From an uncultured Spirochaetaceae bacterium (lineage in GTDB: Bacteria > Spirochaetota > Spirochaetia > Treponematales > UBA12059), in assembly GCA_938004315.1 (NCBI GenBank), contig CALKWG010000222.1, forward strand, positions 1 to 21,714: a DNA stretch of 21,714 nucleotides, written 5' to 3'. A program made the translations under genes and the position numbers. Below, one piece after another: positions 13,867 through 20,872 of this stretch; the stretch's first letter is position 1; each line of letters begins with the position of its first letter. Below the pieces are notes generated by a model. It searched no databases and was not told where the DNA came from. It saw nothing but the letters and a program-made list of their open reading frames with translations.

Positions 13867-16201
13867 ACATGCCTTAAAGCTCCTCGATTTCCCGCGCATC
13901 CGCGAGGCGGTAGCCGGCTACGCCTTAAGCGAGGAGGGCGCCGCCCTCGTACGCGCCTCGCTCCCCGAAAGCGAACCCGGGGCGGTGGCCGAGCTCAAGG
14001 CCCGCTCGGAGGCGGCCAGGCGGCTCTTCCGCGACGGCAAGGCCCCGCCGAGCTCCCCCTTCGCGCCCATCGATAGCGCCCTCCGCGCCGTCTCCAAGCA
14101 AGGCTCCTGCCTAGAGATCGAGGAGCTCTGGGCCTTGGGCATGTGGGCCGAGGCCTACGCGGGCCTCAGGCGCTGGTTGGCCGAGGCCGAGCACGCCGCG
14201 CTCCGCGAAGAACTAGCCGCGGCGCCGGACCTGACGCCGGTAGCCGCCGTCGCCTTCCGTATCGTCGGGCGCGACGGCCAGCTCAAGGACCTGCCCGAGC
14301 TGGCCGAGATACGCTCGCGCGTCGCCCGGCTCCACCAGGATATCGAACGCACCACGGCCTCGTTCTTCCAGGACGAGGCCTACAAGGGCATGCTGCAGAG
14401 CGACCTCCCGACCCAGCGCGACGGGCGCACGGTGCTCGCCGTCAAGGCCGGCGCCCGGGCTAGGCTCCGCGGCATCGTGCACGAGGTCTCCGCCACCGGC
14501 CAGACCGTCTTCGTCGAGCCAGAGGCCCTGGTGCAGAAGAACAACGAGCTCGTGGAGGAGGAGGCCCGCTACCAGCGGGAGCTCCTGCGCATACTGCGAG
14601 AGGCTACTGCTAAGTTATATAATTATCATGAATCTCTGGCGACGGCTCGGCCGCTCCTGGCGGGCTTCGACGCGCTCTACGCCCGCGCCCGCTACTCCCA
14701 CGTAAGCGACGGCGTCTACGCCGAGCCGCGCGAGGCCGGGATAGAGCTGGTCAAGGCGCGCCACCCCGTGCTCGGGGCCAAGGCCGTGCCCATAGACCTC
14801 CGCATGCCCGAGGACGCGCGCGTCCTCATCGTCACCGGCCCGAACACCGGCGGCAAGACCGTTTCCTTGAAGACGGCGGGCCTCTTCGCGCTCATGAACC
14901 AGTTCGGCCTGGCGCTGCCGGCCGCCTACGGCACCGCCATGCAGGTCTTCGACGGGGTCTGGGCGGACATAGGCGACGAGCAGAGCATGGACCAGAGCCT
15001 GTCGACCTTCTCCGGCCACATGCGCTCCGTCTCGGCCATCGTCGCCGGCGCTACGTCGAAGAGCCTCGCGCTCCTAGACGAGCTGGGCTCGGGCACCGAT
15101 CCCGAGGAGGGCTGCGCCATCGCCATGGCCCTCCTCGACCACTTCATAGCCTGCGGCGCGCTCACCCTGGTCACCACTCATCACGGCATTCTCAAGAACT
15201 TCGGCTACACCAAGGAGGGCGTCCTTAACGCCAGCGTCGATTTCGACAAGGATACGCTGTCGCCCACCTACCGCATCGTGATGGGCGTGCCCGGCGAGAG
15301 CCGCGCCCTCGATATCGCCGGGAAGAACGGCCTCCCGCCGGCCTTGGTCGACGGCGCCCGCGCCTACCTGAAGGACGAGCGCAGCGATATCAGCGCCCTT
15401 ATCCGCGGGCTATCCGATAGGCACCGCGAGCTCGAGCTCATGAAGGCCGAGGAGAAGAAGCGCCTTCGCGACGCGATGGAGGAGCAGCGCAAGGCCGATT
15501 TGAAGGAGCTGAAGCTCAAGCAGCGCGAGGCCGAGCTGCGCGCCCAGGGCGTGGCCGAGCTCAAGGCCCTCCTGGCCGACAGCCGCAGCATGCTCGAGAA
15601 CCTGGTGCGCGAGCTCCGCGAGGGCGAGCTGACGCGCGAGAAGACCCAGGCGGCCAAGGACTTCATGGCCGCGCTCGAGGCCAAGGTGGCCGACGCCGAC
15701 CGCCAGCTCAAGGCCCAAGAGCGGGAGCTCAAGACCTCGGGTCGGCCGCCCGCCCAGATCAAGGAAGGCGTCGCGGTCCTCGTACTGCCGGGCCGCCGCC
15801 GCGGCAAGGTCATCCGGGCGGCCAAGAAGGGCAAATGGGTGGTCGAGACCGACGCCCTGCGCCTTACCGTGGACGAAGCCGACCTCGAGCCGACCTTCGA
15901 ACTGGCCGCGCCGACGCCTTCCATCAGCATGGAGGCCTCCGCCTCGCGCGCCAACCGCGCGGTCCTGGAACTGGACCTGCGCGGCTACCGGCTATCCGAG
16001 GCGGTGGAGGCCTTGGAGCGCCAGTTGGACGCCGCCATCATGGAGAACTTGCACGGCTTTTCGATCATCCACGGCACGGGCGAGGGCGTCCTTCAGCAGG
16101 GCGTGCGCGAGACCTTGAAGCGCTACCCCGGCGTCGCCGACTTCCACTATGCCAGGCCTGAGGAGGGCGGGCACGGGAAGACCGTGGTCACGCTAGGCTG
16201 A
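13859..16201 (+). CDS. mutS2: MutS2 family ATPase/endonuclease with Smr domain
   Basis: A 780-aa MutS paralogue, known in other bacteria for suppressing recombination and for splitting collided ribosomes. Order: core/clamp (1-300), ATPase with Walker A GPNTGGKT (327-334) and Walker B LLDELGSGTD (D407, E408), a long charged coiled coil (~505-620), a KOW-like segment (~640-680) and a C-terminal Smr domain with DLRG (706-709) and HGTGEG (from 738), the motifs linked to Smr nuclease activity. It overlaps rsgA by 8 nt (ATGAATGA). An unusual run of AT-ending codons lies at 14603-14635. A 12-bp palindrome covers the stop codon. Full length and apparently intact. Confidence 0.96.
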   Translation: MNEHALKLLDFPRIREAVAGYALSEEGAALVRASLPESEPGAVAELKARSEAARRLFRDGKAPPSSPFAPIDSALRAVSKQGSCLEIEELWALGMWAEAYAGLRRWLAEAEHAALREELAAAPDLTPVAAVAFRIVGRDGQLKDLPELAEIRSRVARLHQDIERTTASFFQDEAYKGMLQSDLPTQRDGRTVLAVKAGARARLRGIVHEVSATGQTVFVEPEALVQKNNELVEEEARYQRELLRILREATAKLYNYHESLATARPLLAGFDALYARARYSHVSDGVYAEPREAGIELVKARHPVLGAKAVPIDLRMPEDARVLIVTGPNTGGKTVSLKTAGLFALMNQFGLALPAAYGTAMQVFDGVWADIGDEQSMDQSLSTFSGHMRSVSAIVAGATSKSLALLDELGSGTDPEEGCAIAMALLDHFIACGALTLVTTHHGILKNFGYTKEGVLNASVDFDKDTLSPTYRIVMGVPGESRALDIAGKNGLPPALVDGARAYLKDERSDISALIRGLSDRHRELELMKAEEKKRLRDAMEEQRKADLKELKLKQREAELRAQGVAELKALLADSRSMLENLVRELREGELTREKTQAAKDFMAALEAKVADADRQLKAQERELKTSGRPPAQIKEGVAVLVLPGRRRGKVIRAAKKGKWVVETDALRLTVDEADLEPTFELAAPTPSISMEASASRANRAVLELDLRGYRLSEAVEALERQLDAAIMENLHGFSIIHGTGEGVLQQGVRETLKRYPGVADFHYARPEEGGHGKTVVTLG
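14603..14635 (+). other. AT-rich codon island inside mutS2 containing a perfect TATAAT
   Basis: Eleven codons, ten of them ending in A or T, interrupt a gene whose codons otherwise mostly end in G or C. The stretch contains TATAAT at 14618-14623 and an out-of-frame ATG at 14628. No good -35 lies at 16-18 bp (best TACTGC or CTGCGA). Confidence 0.6.
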
Positions 16202-16209
16202 GCGCTCAG
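16198..16209. repeat. 12-bp perfect palindrome over the mutS2 stop codon
   Basis: CTGAGCGCTCAG includes the TGA of mutS2. A second short palindrome (CGGCGCGCCG) follows within the 35-nt gap before the convergent neuB. Neither has a T-tract, so an intrinsic terminator is not supported. Confidence 0.45.
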
Positions 16210-16236
16210 GCGGTGCGGCGCGCCGTCGCGGGCCTG

Positions 16237-17388
16237 CTAAGGCGCTCCCAGGTCCGCCCACTCCACGCCCTCGCCGGCGGGGATGTCCCGCGCCGCCAGG
16301 CGGCCGACGATCCCCGGTAACAGGGCCGGCGGCAGGCCCGGCCGAAGGAGCCTCTCGGTGCGCAGGAGCGCTAGTTTATCGGCCGTCAGCCGCTCGCCTG
16401 CCTTGAGCCCGCGAAGGACGTGGACGCTGCGGTTGGTGCGGCCGTAGTTGGCCCGTTCGCTGGCCGCCAGCTCCTTGCGGCCGTGGCCGAGCGTCGCCTC
16501 GATCAGCGCCTCGCCGTAGGTCGAAGCCAGGCGCCCCGGCGTCCCGGCCGGATCGGCCGCGGCCGCGCGGACGGCCTGGACCATCGCCTTGAAGCCCGCG
16601 GGATCGAGGGCTATGGGGTCGTCCAGGCCCGGGTCGTCGCGGGAGAGGCAGATGTGCTTTTCGACGATGGCCGCGCCTTGGCTGACGGCGAGGGCGGGTA
16701 CGATGACCGGGTCCGTCGAGTGGTCGGAGACCCCCGTCGCCAGTCCGAAGAGCGAGGCCAAGGCCGAGAGGACGCGCAGGTTATAGTCCGATTCCGGCGC
16801 GGGGTAGGCCGTCACGCAGTGAAGGAGCGCCAAGCCTCCCGAGCCAGATTCGTAGGCCGGCCCGGCGGCCCTGAAGGTCGAAACGGCCGCCTCGATATCC
16901 CCTAAGGTAGACACGCCGCTTGAGACGATGGTAGGCAAGCCGTACGACGCCAGCTCGCCTATGAGCGGCAGGTGGTTGAGCTCCGGGCTCGCCAGCTTCA
17001 TGGCGGCCACGCCCAGCTCGCGCAGCTCACGGGCGCTCCTAAGGCCGAAGGGCGTGCAGAGGAAGATGAGCCCCCGTCGTTCGGCCTCGTCCTTCATCGC
17101 GGCCAGGAAGCCGGGGCCGGTCTCCAAGGCGCGGAAGCGATCGAACAGGGGCACGGGCCCGCCGGGCAGGGGGACGAGCCCGGTGTTCGGATGGATGATC
17201 TCGTCGGCGTAGACGTGTTGGAATTTGACGCAGTCGGCGCCGGCCGCCGCGGCCGCCGCGACGAGTTCCCGGCCTTTGGCCAAGCTCCCGCCGTGGCCCG
17301 TGCCGATCTCGGCTATGACGAGCGGCGAGGCGCTCGCGTAGGCTTGGCCGGCGACCTTGAAGGGGGCCGAACGGTGCTCGTTAGTCAT
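16237..17388 (-). CDS. NeuB/SpsE-family sialic-acid-type synthase (nonulosonate or related)
   Basis: This family condenses phosphoenolpyruvate with an N-acyl hexosamine to make nine-carbon acids (sialic, legionaminic, pseudaminic). Residues ~20-290 form the TIM barrel: VIAEIGTGHGGS with E27, ADCVKFQ, metal-ligand His in GVSDHSTDP (H223) and IVEKHICLSRDDPGLDD (H245). The C-terminal SAF/antifreeze-like domain (~325-380) has RSVHVLRGLKAGERL. The usual GxNHxG is GTGHGGS here (Asn to Gly). The 383-aa length is somewhat above the typical ~340-350. A GGGAG lies 5 nt before the ATG. No CMP-sugar synthetase or epimerase is adjacent, so the exact product is open; flagellar or surface glycan synthesis is an inference. 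Confidence 0.88.
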   Translation of the reverse strand: MTNEHRSAPFKVAGQAYASASPLVIAEIGTGHGGSLAKGRELVAAAAAAGADCVKFQHVYADEIIHPNTGLVPLPGGPVPLFDRFRALETGPGFLAAMKDEAERRGLIFLCTPFGLRSARELRELGVAAMKLASPELNHLPLIGELASYGLPTIVSSGVSTLGDIEAAVSTFRAAGPAYESGSGGLALLHCVTAYPAPESDYNLRVLSALASLFGLATGVSDHSTDPVIVPALAVSQGAAIVEKHICLSRDDPGLDDPIALDPAGFKAMVQAVRAAAADPAGTPGRLASTYGEALIEATLGHGRKELAASERANYGRTNRSVHVLRGLKAGERLTADKLALLRTERLLRPGLPPALLPGIVGRLAARDIPAGEGVEWADLGAP

Positions 17389-17449
17389 TGTCGCTCCCTA
17401 TGCCGCTCGCCCGAAGCTCTCGTCCGGGACCCCGAGCGTTTGATTTAGC

Positions 17450-17478
17450 TCGACAAGCCTTTGGCTTTACGCTAGAAT
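17450..17478 (+). promoter_or_regulatory. Predicted sigma70-type promoter for the small zinc-ribbon gene
   Basis: TCGACA (17450-17455), 17-bp spacer, TAGAAT (17473-17478); each box matches consensus at 5 of 6. Transcript start near 17485, leaving a ~23-nt leader with GGAGG (17494-17498) before the ATG at 17508. Confidence 0.7.
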
Positions 17479-17507
17479 TATCGGCAACGAACCGGAGGCG
17501 TAGCGCT

Positions 17508-17753
17508 ATGAAGCATCTCTATTGCGACGTGTGCAAAAAAGAGGTAGTCGATCCGATTACCGACCGGACATACTTCCATATTCGCCAGTTCGATATATGC
17601 GAAGGGTGTCGGGACGACTTAGAGGCGGCCGTGAAGTATCAGGTCCGCTCTAAGAAGCCGTTCGATTTCCTTTGGTACCAGAAACTCCGCCTTGACCTCC
17701 TTGAGTCCGGCGTTAAGTCGAATAGGATACCCCAGGCGAGCAAGGCCCGGTAA
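17508..17753 (+). CDS. Small CxxC zinc-ribbon protein (81 aa)
   Basis: MKHLYCDVCKKEVVDP followed by FDICEGCRDDLE gives two CxxC knuckles (C6/C9 and C31/C34), a classic four-Cys zinc ribbon. The C-terminal half is basic (RSKKPFDFLWYQKLRLDLLESG). It starts at ATG 17508 with GGAGG 9 nt upstream and a good promoter, and is followed by an intrinsic terminator, so it is a single-gene transcription unit. I do not know a specific function; nucleic-acid or ribosome binding would be typical of such ribbons but is inference. A longer frame from 17388 is open but would include the promoter, so it was not used. Confidence 0.85.
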   Translation: MKHLYCDVCKKEVVDPITDRTYFHIRQFDICEGCRDDLEAAVKYQVRSKKPFDFLWYQKLRLDLLESGVKSNRIPQASKAR

Positions 17754-17775
17754 ACGTTCGGCTTTGATCGCCGTA

Positions 17776-17811
17776 GCCGCCCCCGCGTTCGCTCGCCGGG
17801 GCGGCCTTTTT
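17776..17811 (+). terminator. Intrinsic terminator after the zinc-ribbon gene
   Basis: GCCGCCCC (17776-17783) pairs perfectly with GGGGCGGC (17798-17805) across a 14-nt loop, followed by C and TTTTT (17807-17811). It lies 22 nt after the TAA and is the only clear intrinsic terminator seen in the window. Confidence 0.85.
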
Positions 17812-17888
17812 CTGCCCTCCATAAACGCCCGCGCCCGTGCGCGCATTCCCTGCTATTTTTCGCGCCCTTTCCCGTTTCTTCCATATCG

Positions 17889-17918
17889 TTGACAGTTAAA
17901 GCCGACGCGTGCTATGGT
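17889..17918 (+). promoter_or_regulatory. Predicted sigma70-type promoter for yebC-ruvC
   Basis: TTGACA (17889-17894, full consensus), 18-bp spacer, TATGGT (17913-17918). Transcript start near 17925; the ~45-nt leader ends in AAGGAG (17959-17964), 5 nt before the yebC ATG. In contrast to several other promoters here, this transcript has a normal leader. Confidence 0.75.
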
Positions 17919-17969
17919 CTTGGCGTTCAAACTCATCGTAACCGCAGAGTCCGCAGGTAAGGAGCGAAT

Positions 17970-18707
17970 ATGTCAGGGCATAGTAAATGGGCCACGATTA
18001 AGCACAAGAAGGGCGCCGCCGACGCGAAGCGCGGCCAGATGTTCACCAAGCTTATCAAGGAAATCTCCATAGCCGCGCGCATGGGCGGCGGCGACGCCGA
18101 CTCCAACGCGCGCCTGCGCACCGCCATCCTCAAGGCCCGCGCCGCGAACATGCCCAAGGACAATATCGAGCGGGCCATCAAGAAGGGCACCGGCGAGCTC
18201 GGCGCCGCCACCTACGAGGAGCTGGTCTACGAAGCCTACGCCCCCGGCGGCATCGCCGTCCTCATCGAAGTCCTGACCGACAATAAGAACCGCGCCGCCG
18301 CCGAGGTACGCAACATCCTCAACAAAGCCGGCGGTTCCCTGGCTACCTCGAACGCCGTGCTCCGGCTCTTCTCCCGCAAGGGCGTCATCTCCCTGGACGG
18401 CGAGAAGTACTCCGAGGACCAGGTGATGGAAGTGGCCCTCGAGGCCGGCGCGGACGATATCGTCAACGAAGGCGGCGAGATCGTCGTCTATACCTCCCCC
18501 GAGGCTTTCGAGGCCGTGCTCAACGCCATCAACGAGAAGGGCATGGAGACCGACGGCGCCGAGGTGTCCATGGTTCCCGAGAGCTACGTCGATATCGACA
18601 AGGACGCCGGCGGCAAGGTCTCCAAGATGATCGACCGCCTGGAGGAGAACGACGACGTGCAGAACGTCTACCACAACGCCAATCTCCCCGAGGAAGACGA
18701 GGAGTAA
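17970..18707 (+). CDS. yebC: YebC/TACO1-family protein
   Basis: A 245-aa YebC-family protein, long annotated as a transcriptional regulator and more recently tied to relief of ribosome stalling. The N-terminus MSGHSKWATIKHKKGAADAKRG and the run MPKDNIERAIKKGTGE are diagnostic, as is the central LIEVLTDNKNRAAAEVR with the acidic C-terminus. A strong AAGGAG precedes the ATG. The stop TAA is 2 nt before the GTG of ruvC. Neighbouring ruvC/ruvA/ruvB is a very common arrangement across bacteria, where yebC is often first. Confidence 0.97.
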   Translation: MSGHSKWATIKHKKGAADAKRGQMFTKLIKEISIAARMGGGDADSNARLRTAILKARAANMPKDNIERAIKKGTGELGAATYEELVYEAYAPGGIAVLIEVLTDNKNRAAAEVRNILNKAGGSLATSNAVLRLFSRKGVISLDGEKYSEDQVMEVALEAGADDIVNEGGEIVVYTSPEAFEAVLNAINEKGMETDGAEVSMVPESYVDIDKDAGGKVSKMIDRLEENDDVQNVYHNANLPEEDEE

Positions 18708-18709
18708 GC

Positions 18710-19216
18710 GTGCCTTCGGCCCCGGTCCGCGTCATGGGCGTGGACCCCGGCCTGGCTTCGATAGGATGGGGCGTCGTCGATATAGACGGCGCCCGTCTTT
18801 TTTATCGGGGCCACGGCTGCATCGCTACGCCCGCCTCCTTAGCCATGGAATCCCGCCTCGCCCTGATACGCGACGGGCTATTGGCCGTGGCCGACGAGTA
18901 CCGCCCGGCCGAGCTGGCCATGGAGGGCCTGTTCTTCTCCCGCAACGTATCGAGCGCCATGGCCGTAGCCGAGGTTCGCGGCGTCATCCGCCTGGCCTTC
19001 CACGATCGCGGGCTATCGGTGGCCGAATACCTGCCCAACGCCGTGAAGCTGGCGGCGGCCGGTTCGGCCGGCGCTGGGAAAGCCGACGTGCAGGCCTTCG
19101 TCAAGCTGGCCCTGGGGCTGGCCGCCGTGCCCAAGCCCGACCACGCCGCCGACGCCCTGGCGGTGGCCCTCTGCCATTGCCAAAACCGCTCGTGGGCCAT
19201 GACAGCCCGCGCCTAG
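18710..19216 (+). CDS. ruvC: Holliday junction endonuclease RuvC
   Basis: RuvC resolves Holliday junctions by paired cuts while bound to RuvAB. The RNase H-fold active site is complete: VMGVDPGLASIGWG (D12), LAMEGLFFSRN (E72) and PDHAADALA (H145 and D148, the His-x2-Asp arrangement found in Thermus-type RuvC). The 168-aa length is normal. The start is GTG at 18710 with GAGGAG (18699-18704) ahead of it, partly within the yebC end. From memory Borrelia lacks ruvC between its yebC-like and ruvA genes; here it is present. The promoter for ruvA begins inside its last codons. Confidence 0.97.
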   Translation: MPSAPVRVMGVDPGLASIGWGVVDIDGARLFYRGHGCIATPASLAMESRLALIRDGLLAVADEYRPAELAMEGLFFSRNVSSAMAVAEVRGVIRLAFHDRGLSVAEYLPNAVKLAAAGSAGAGKADVQAFVKLALGLAAVPKPDHAADALAVALCHCQNRSWAMTARA

Positions 19217-19228
19217 CCCTGCTATACT
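19199..19228 (+). promoter_or_regulatory. Predicted near-leaderless promoter for ruvA-ruvB
   Basis: ATGACA (19199-19204), 18-bp spacer, TATACT (19223-19228); each box matches consensus at 5 of 6. Nine nt later is the ruvA ATG with no Shine-Dalgarno. The -35 lies in the 3' end of ruvC. Confidence 0.65.
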
Positions 19229-19237
19229 TCGCCCTCT

Positions 19238-19846
19238 ATGATAAACGCCATCCGGGGCGTCCTTACCCACAAGGGCGCCGATACCGTACGGGTCGACAAT
19301 AACGGCATCGAGTGGGAATTCTCCGTCGCCGGCCGCTCGGTCGACGCCTTCGGCCGCTTAGGCGAGGAGGCCCGCGTCCTCTGCTGGCTCCTCCATCGCG
19401 AAGACCAGATGCGGCTCTACGGCTTCCCGACCGAGGCCGAGCGCGCCGTCTTCCTTGAGCTCCTCAGCGTGGACGGCATAGGCCCCAAGCAAGCTCAGAA
19501 GATCTTGGGCGGCATCGGCGCCGACGAACTTGAGCGAGCCTTAGAGGGCGAGGACTTGGCCAGGCTCGAGGCGGTGCCGGGCCTGGGCAAGAAGACCGCC
19601 CAAAAGCTCGTCTTCGCCCTCAAAGGTAAGCTCCCCCAAGCGGGACTCGGAGGCCGGAGCCGGCAGGAAGCCGAGGGGCCGCACGAGGACCTCGTACGCG
19701 CCTTGGCGGAGCTCGGCTACGACCGGCGCAAGGCCTCGGAGGCGCTCGCCCGCGCGGCCGCCGATCAGGCCTCGCTGCCGTCCGAACCCGCCGAGCGCGA
19801 GCGCGAGCTGTTCCGCAGGGCCATGGTCGCCCTGAGCGGGGCTTAG
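19238..19846 (+). CDS. ruvA: Holliday junction branch-migration protein RuvA
   Basis: RuvA tetramers bind four-way junctions and load RuvB. The N-terminal OB-fold (~1-65: MINAIRGVLTHKG, LLHREDQMRLYGF) is followed by two helix-hairpin-helix motifs (VDGIGPKQAQKIL and VPGLGKKTAQKLV), a linker, and a C-terminal domain III (~150-202) that contacts RuvB (LVRALAELGYDRRKASEAL). The 202-aa length is normal. It starts 21 nt after the ruvC stop, has no Shine-Dalgarno, and carries its own promoter 9 nt upstream; ruvB follows after 3 nt. Confidence 0.97.
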   Translation: MINAIRGVLTHKGADTVRVDNNGIEWEFSVAGRSVDAFGRLGEEARVLCWLLHREDQMRLYGFPTEAERAVFLELLSVDGIGPKQAQKILGGIGADELERALEGEDLARLEAVPGLGKKTAQKLVFALKGKLPQAGLGGRSRQEAEGPHEDLVRALAELGYDRRKASEALARAAADQASLPSEPAERERELFRRAMVALSGA

Positions 19847-19849
19847 GCC

Positions 19850-20872
19850 ATGCGCGAAGACGGCGTGGTATCGCCCACGATGCTGCCGGGCGAGGATGAG
19901 CGCGATAATGCCCTGCGGCCTAAGCTCCTGTCAGAATTCCTAGGGCAGGCGAGCATCAAAGAGAACCTTTCGATCTTCATCCGGGCGGCCCGCGAGCGCG
20001 GCGAGAGCTTGGACCACGTCTTCCTCATAGGACCGCCGGGCCTCGGCAAGACCACGCTGGCCGGCATCGTGAGCCGCGAACTGGACGCCGACTTCAAGGT
20101 GACGAGCGCCCCGGCCCTGGAGAAGCCCAAGGACCTCGCCGGCATCCTGACCACCCTGGCGCCTCGTACGGTCTTCTTCATCGACGAAATCCATCGCCTA
20201 AAGCCGGCCATAGAGGAGATGCTCTACATGGCCATGGAGGACGGCGAGCTCGACTTCATCGTCGGCCAGGGGCCGAGCGCGCGGACCCTCCGCATACCCC
20301 TGCCGCCCTTCACCCTGGTCGGCGCGACGACCCGCGCCGGCATGGTGGGGAGCCCGCTCATCAGCCGCTTCGGCATCAGCGTCCGGCTAGGCTTCTACGA
20401 AAAAGCCGACATGATGGCCATACTCCGCCGTTCGGCCGGTATACTGTCCGTCGCCCTCAAGGATGACGCCGCTGCGGCCCTGGCCGACGCCGCCCGGGGC
20501 ACCCCGCGCGTGGCCAACAGGCTCTTACGGCGCATGCGCGACTTCGCCCAGGTGGACGGCCGCGGCGCGGTGGACGCCGCCGTCGTGGCCAAGGGCCTCT
20601 CCATGCTCGAGGTGGACGGCTACGGCCTTGAGCGCCACGATCGCGAAGTCTTGAAGACGATCATAGAGAAATTCGGCGGCGGCCCGGTCGGCGCCGAGAC
20701 CCTGGCCGTCTCCACGAACGAGAGCGTGGAGACCCTCGAAGACTACGTCGAGCCATACCTCATCCAGGCGGGCTTCCTCATGCGCACGCCGCGCGGCCGG
20801 GTGGTAACTCCCCTGGCTTATACCCATTTAGGATACGATAGACGCGATGAAAACCCAGGATTTCAGTTTTAA
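19850..20872 (+). CDS. ruvB: Holliday junction helicase subunit RuvB
   Basis: The AAA+ motor that drives branch migration. Walker A GPPGLGKTT (61-69), Walker B FFIDEIH (D112/E113), sensor GATTRAG and the arginine finger in ISRFGI (R173) are all intact. A C-terminal winged-helix domain (~260-335) ends in RGRVVTPLAYTHLG. The 340-aa length is normal. It starts 3 nt after the ruvA stop and its last 26 bp overlap the start of queA in another frame. Confidence 0.98.
   Translation: MREDGVVSPTMLPGEDERDNALRPKLLSEFLGQASIKENLSIFIRAARERGESLDHVFLIGPPGLGKTTLAGIVSRELDADFKVTSAPALEKPKDLAGILTTLAPRTVFFIDEIHRLKPAIEEMLYMAMEDGELDFIVGQGPSARTLRIPLPPFTLVGATTRAGMVGSPLISRFGISVRLGFYEKADMMAILRRSAGILSVALKDDAAAALADAARGTPRVANRLLRRMRDFAQVDGRGAVDAAVVAKGLSMLEVDGYGLERHDREVLKTIIEKFGGGPVGAETLAVSTNESVETLEDYVEPYLIQAGFLMRTPRGRVVTPLAYTHLGYDRRDENPGFQF

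Noticed and set aside
16198..16236. Palindromes between mutS2 and neuB as an intrinsic terminator
   Set aside because: The stems are short and no T-tract follows on either strand.
17388..17507. N-terminal extension of the zinc-ribbon protein from 17388
   Set aside because: The extension contains the predicted promoter and Shine-Dalgarno for the ATG at 17508 and overlaps the neuB start on the other strand.
17973..18674. Minus-strand 233-codon frame opposite yebC
   Set aside because: It lies wholly within yebC on the other strand and lacks family motifs or a ribosome binding site.
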